Assembly: GCF_014859525.1 (NCBI RefSeq)
Contig: NZ_JACUUB010000004.1
Location: forward strand, 34,947 to 98,946
DNA length: 64,000 nucleotides
Direction of reading: 5' to 3'
Origin: Marinobacter sp.
GTDB lineage: Bacteria; Pseudomonadota; Gammaproteobacteria; Pseudomonadales; Oleiphilaceae
Shown here: positions 63,952 through 64,000 of the stretch, one piece after another
How the letters are laid out: every line of letters starts with the position of its first letter
How positions within the stretch are numbered: position 1 is the first letter of the stretch
Program-made: the position numbers and the translations under genes
The notes under the pieces: generated by a model
Seen by the model: the letters and a program-made list of their open reading frames with translations, nothing else
Told to the model about the DNA's origin: nothing
Database searches by the model: none

Positions 63952-64000
63952 TGGTAGCAAGGGGCGGAGTCGAACCGCCGACCCCAGCATTATGAGTGCT
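63952..64000 (-). tRNA. tRNA-Met (CAT), partial
   Basis: The minus strand reads AGCACTCATAATGCTGGGGTC, then GGCGGTTCGACTCCGCC, ending CCTTGCTACCA. The anticodon loop CTCATAA gives CAT, and the variable loop resembles elongator tRNA-Met more than tRNA-Ile2 (CAT). The 5' part, with the D-arm, is outside the window. The 3' CCA is encoded. Confidence 0.85.

Noticed and set aside
1..64000. CRISPR array, IS element, prophage, toxin-antitoxin or defence island
   Set aside because: No direct-repeat array, transposase, integrase, phage structural gene or known defence gene is seen on either strand.

Overview
The window looks like ordinary chromosome from a marine gammaproteobacterium, most likely Marinobacter or a close relative. 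This rests on the gene set and gene order (secA-argJ-mutT/thiE; xseB-ispA-dxs; proA-nadD-rsfS-rlmH-mrdA-rodA-rlpA-dacC-ybeD-lipB; rnr-rlmB-rpsF-rpsR-DUF2232-rplI-dnaB-alr), an Anr-type regulator, and moderately high GC. No database comparison was possible, so the genus is an inference. About 60 protein genes, one complete tRNA and one tRNA cut by the window end were found. There is no insertion sequence, prophage, CRISPR array, rRNA operon or obvious genomic island.

Layout. 1-6.4 kb: protein export (secA), arginine synthesis (argJ), a MutT-ThiE-like fusion, molybdopterin (moaC) and riboflavin (ribA). 6.4-10.5 kb, minus strand: an NRDE/TANGO2 protein, then the isoprenoid unit xseB-ispA-dxs. 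10.5-13.6 kb: TauE-like permease, lgt, thyA, folA. 13.6-21 kb: DEAD-box helicase, acyl-CoA thioesterase, a haloalkane-dehalogenase-family protein with Asn at the nucleophile position, two small unknown genes, an AI-2E family permease and ilvD. 21-26.5 kb: an HDOD regulator and a Lon-substrate-domain protein face a translationally coupled minus-strand operon of two GGDEF-like membrane proteins and a DedA-PAP2 fusion. 26.5-35.6 kb: proline and NAD synthesis, ribosome silencing and methylation, the elongasome PBP2/RodA with RlpA and a DD-carboxypeptidase, then octanoylation of lipoyl domains. 35.6-44.7 kb: an intact diguanylate cyclase, an AarF kinase, a YqaA protein, a decayed chemoreceptor gene, a glutaredoxin, PPi-type phosphofructokinase, mpl, ubiX and an acyl-CoA dehydrogenase. 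44.9-53.4 kb: tRNA-Leu, RNase R, RlmB, the S6/S18/L9 operon, DnaB and alanine racemase. 53.4-64 kb: small unknowns, an RmlD-like protein without its catalytic pair, Anr with its own candidate operator, RbgA-type GTPase, a Spy-like periplasmic protein, an MMPL exporter, lipA, O-acetylhomoserine sulfhydrylase, a serine beta-lactamase-family hydrolase and a partial tRNA-Met.

Most of the window is housekeeping. Peptidoglycan growth and recycling (mrdA, rodA, rlpA, dacC, mpl, alr) and lipoate (lipB here, lipA 25 kb away) recur. The least ordinary theme is catalytic decay inside intact reading frames: two adjacent GGDEF domains without the GGDEF signature, a PAP2 domain without either catalytic histidine in the same operon, a dehalogenase-family Asp-to-Asn change, and a reductase-like protein without the Tyr/Lys pair. 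The three-gene operon at 22966-26425, whose only apparently intact enzyme-like module is the DedA lipid-transport domain, is the best candidate for an undescribed system. A strong intrinsic terminator at 56706-56750 with no same-strand gene upstream is a second lead.
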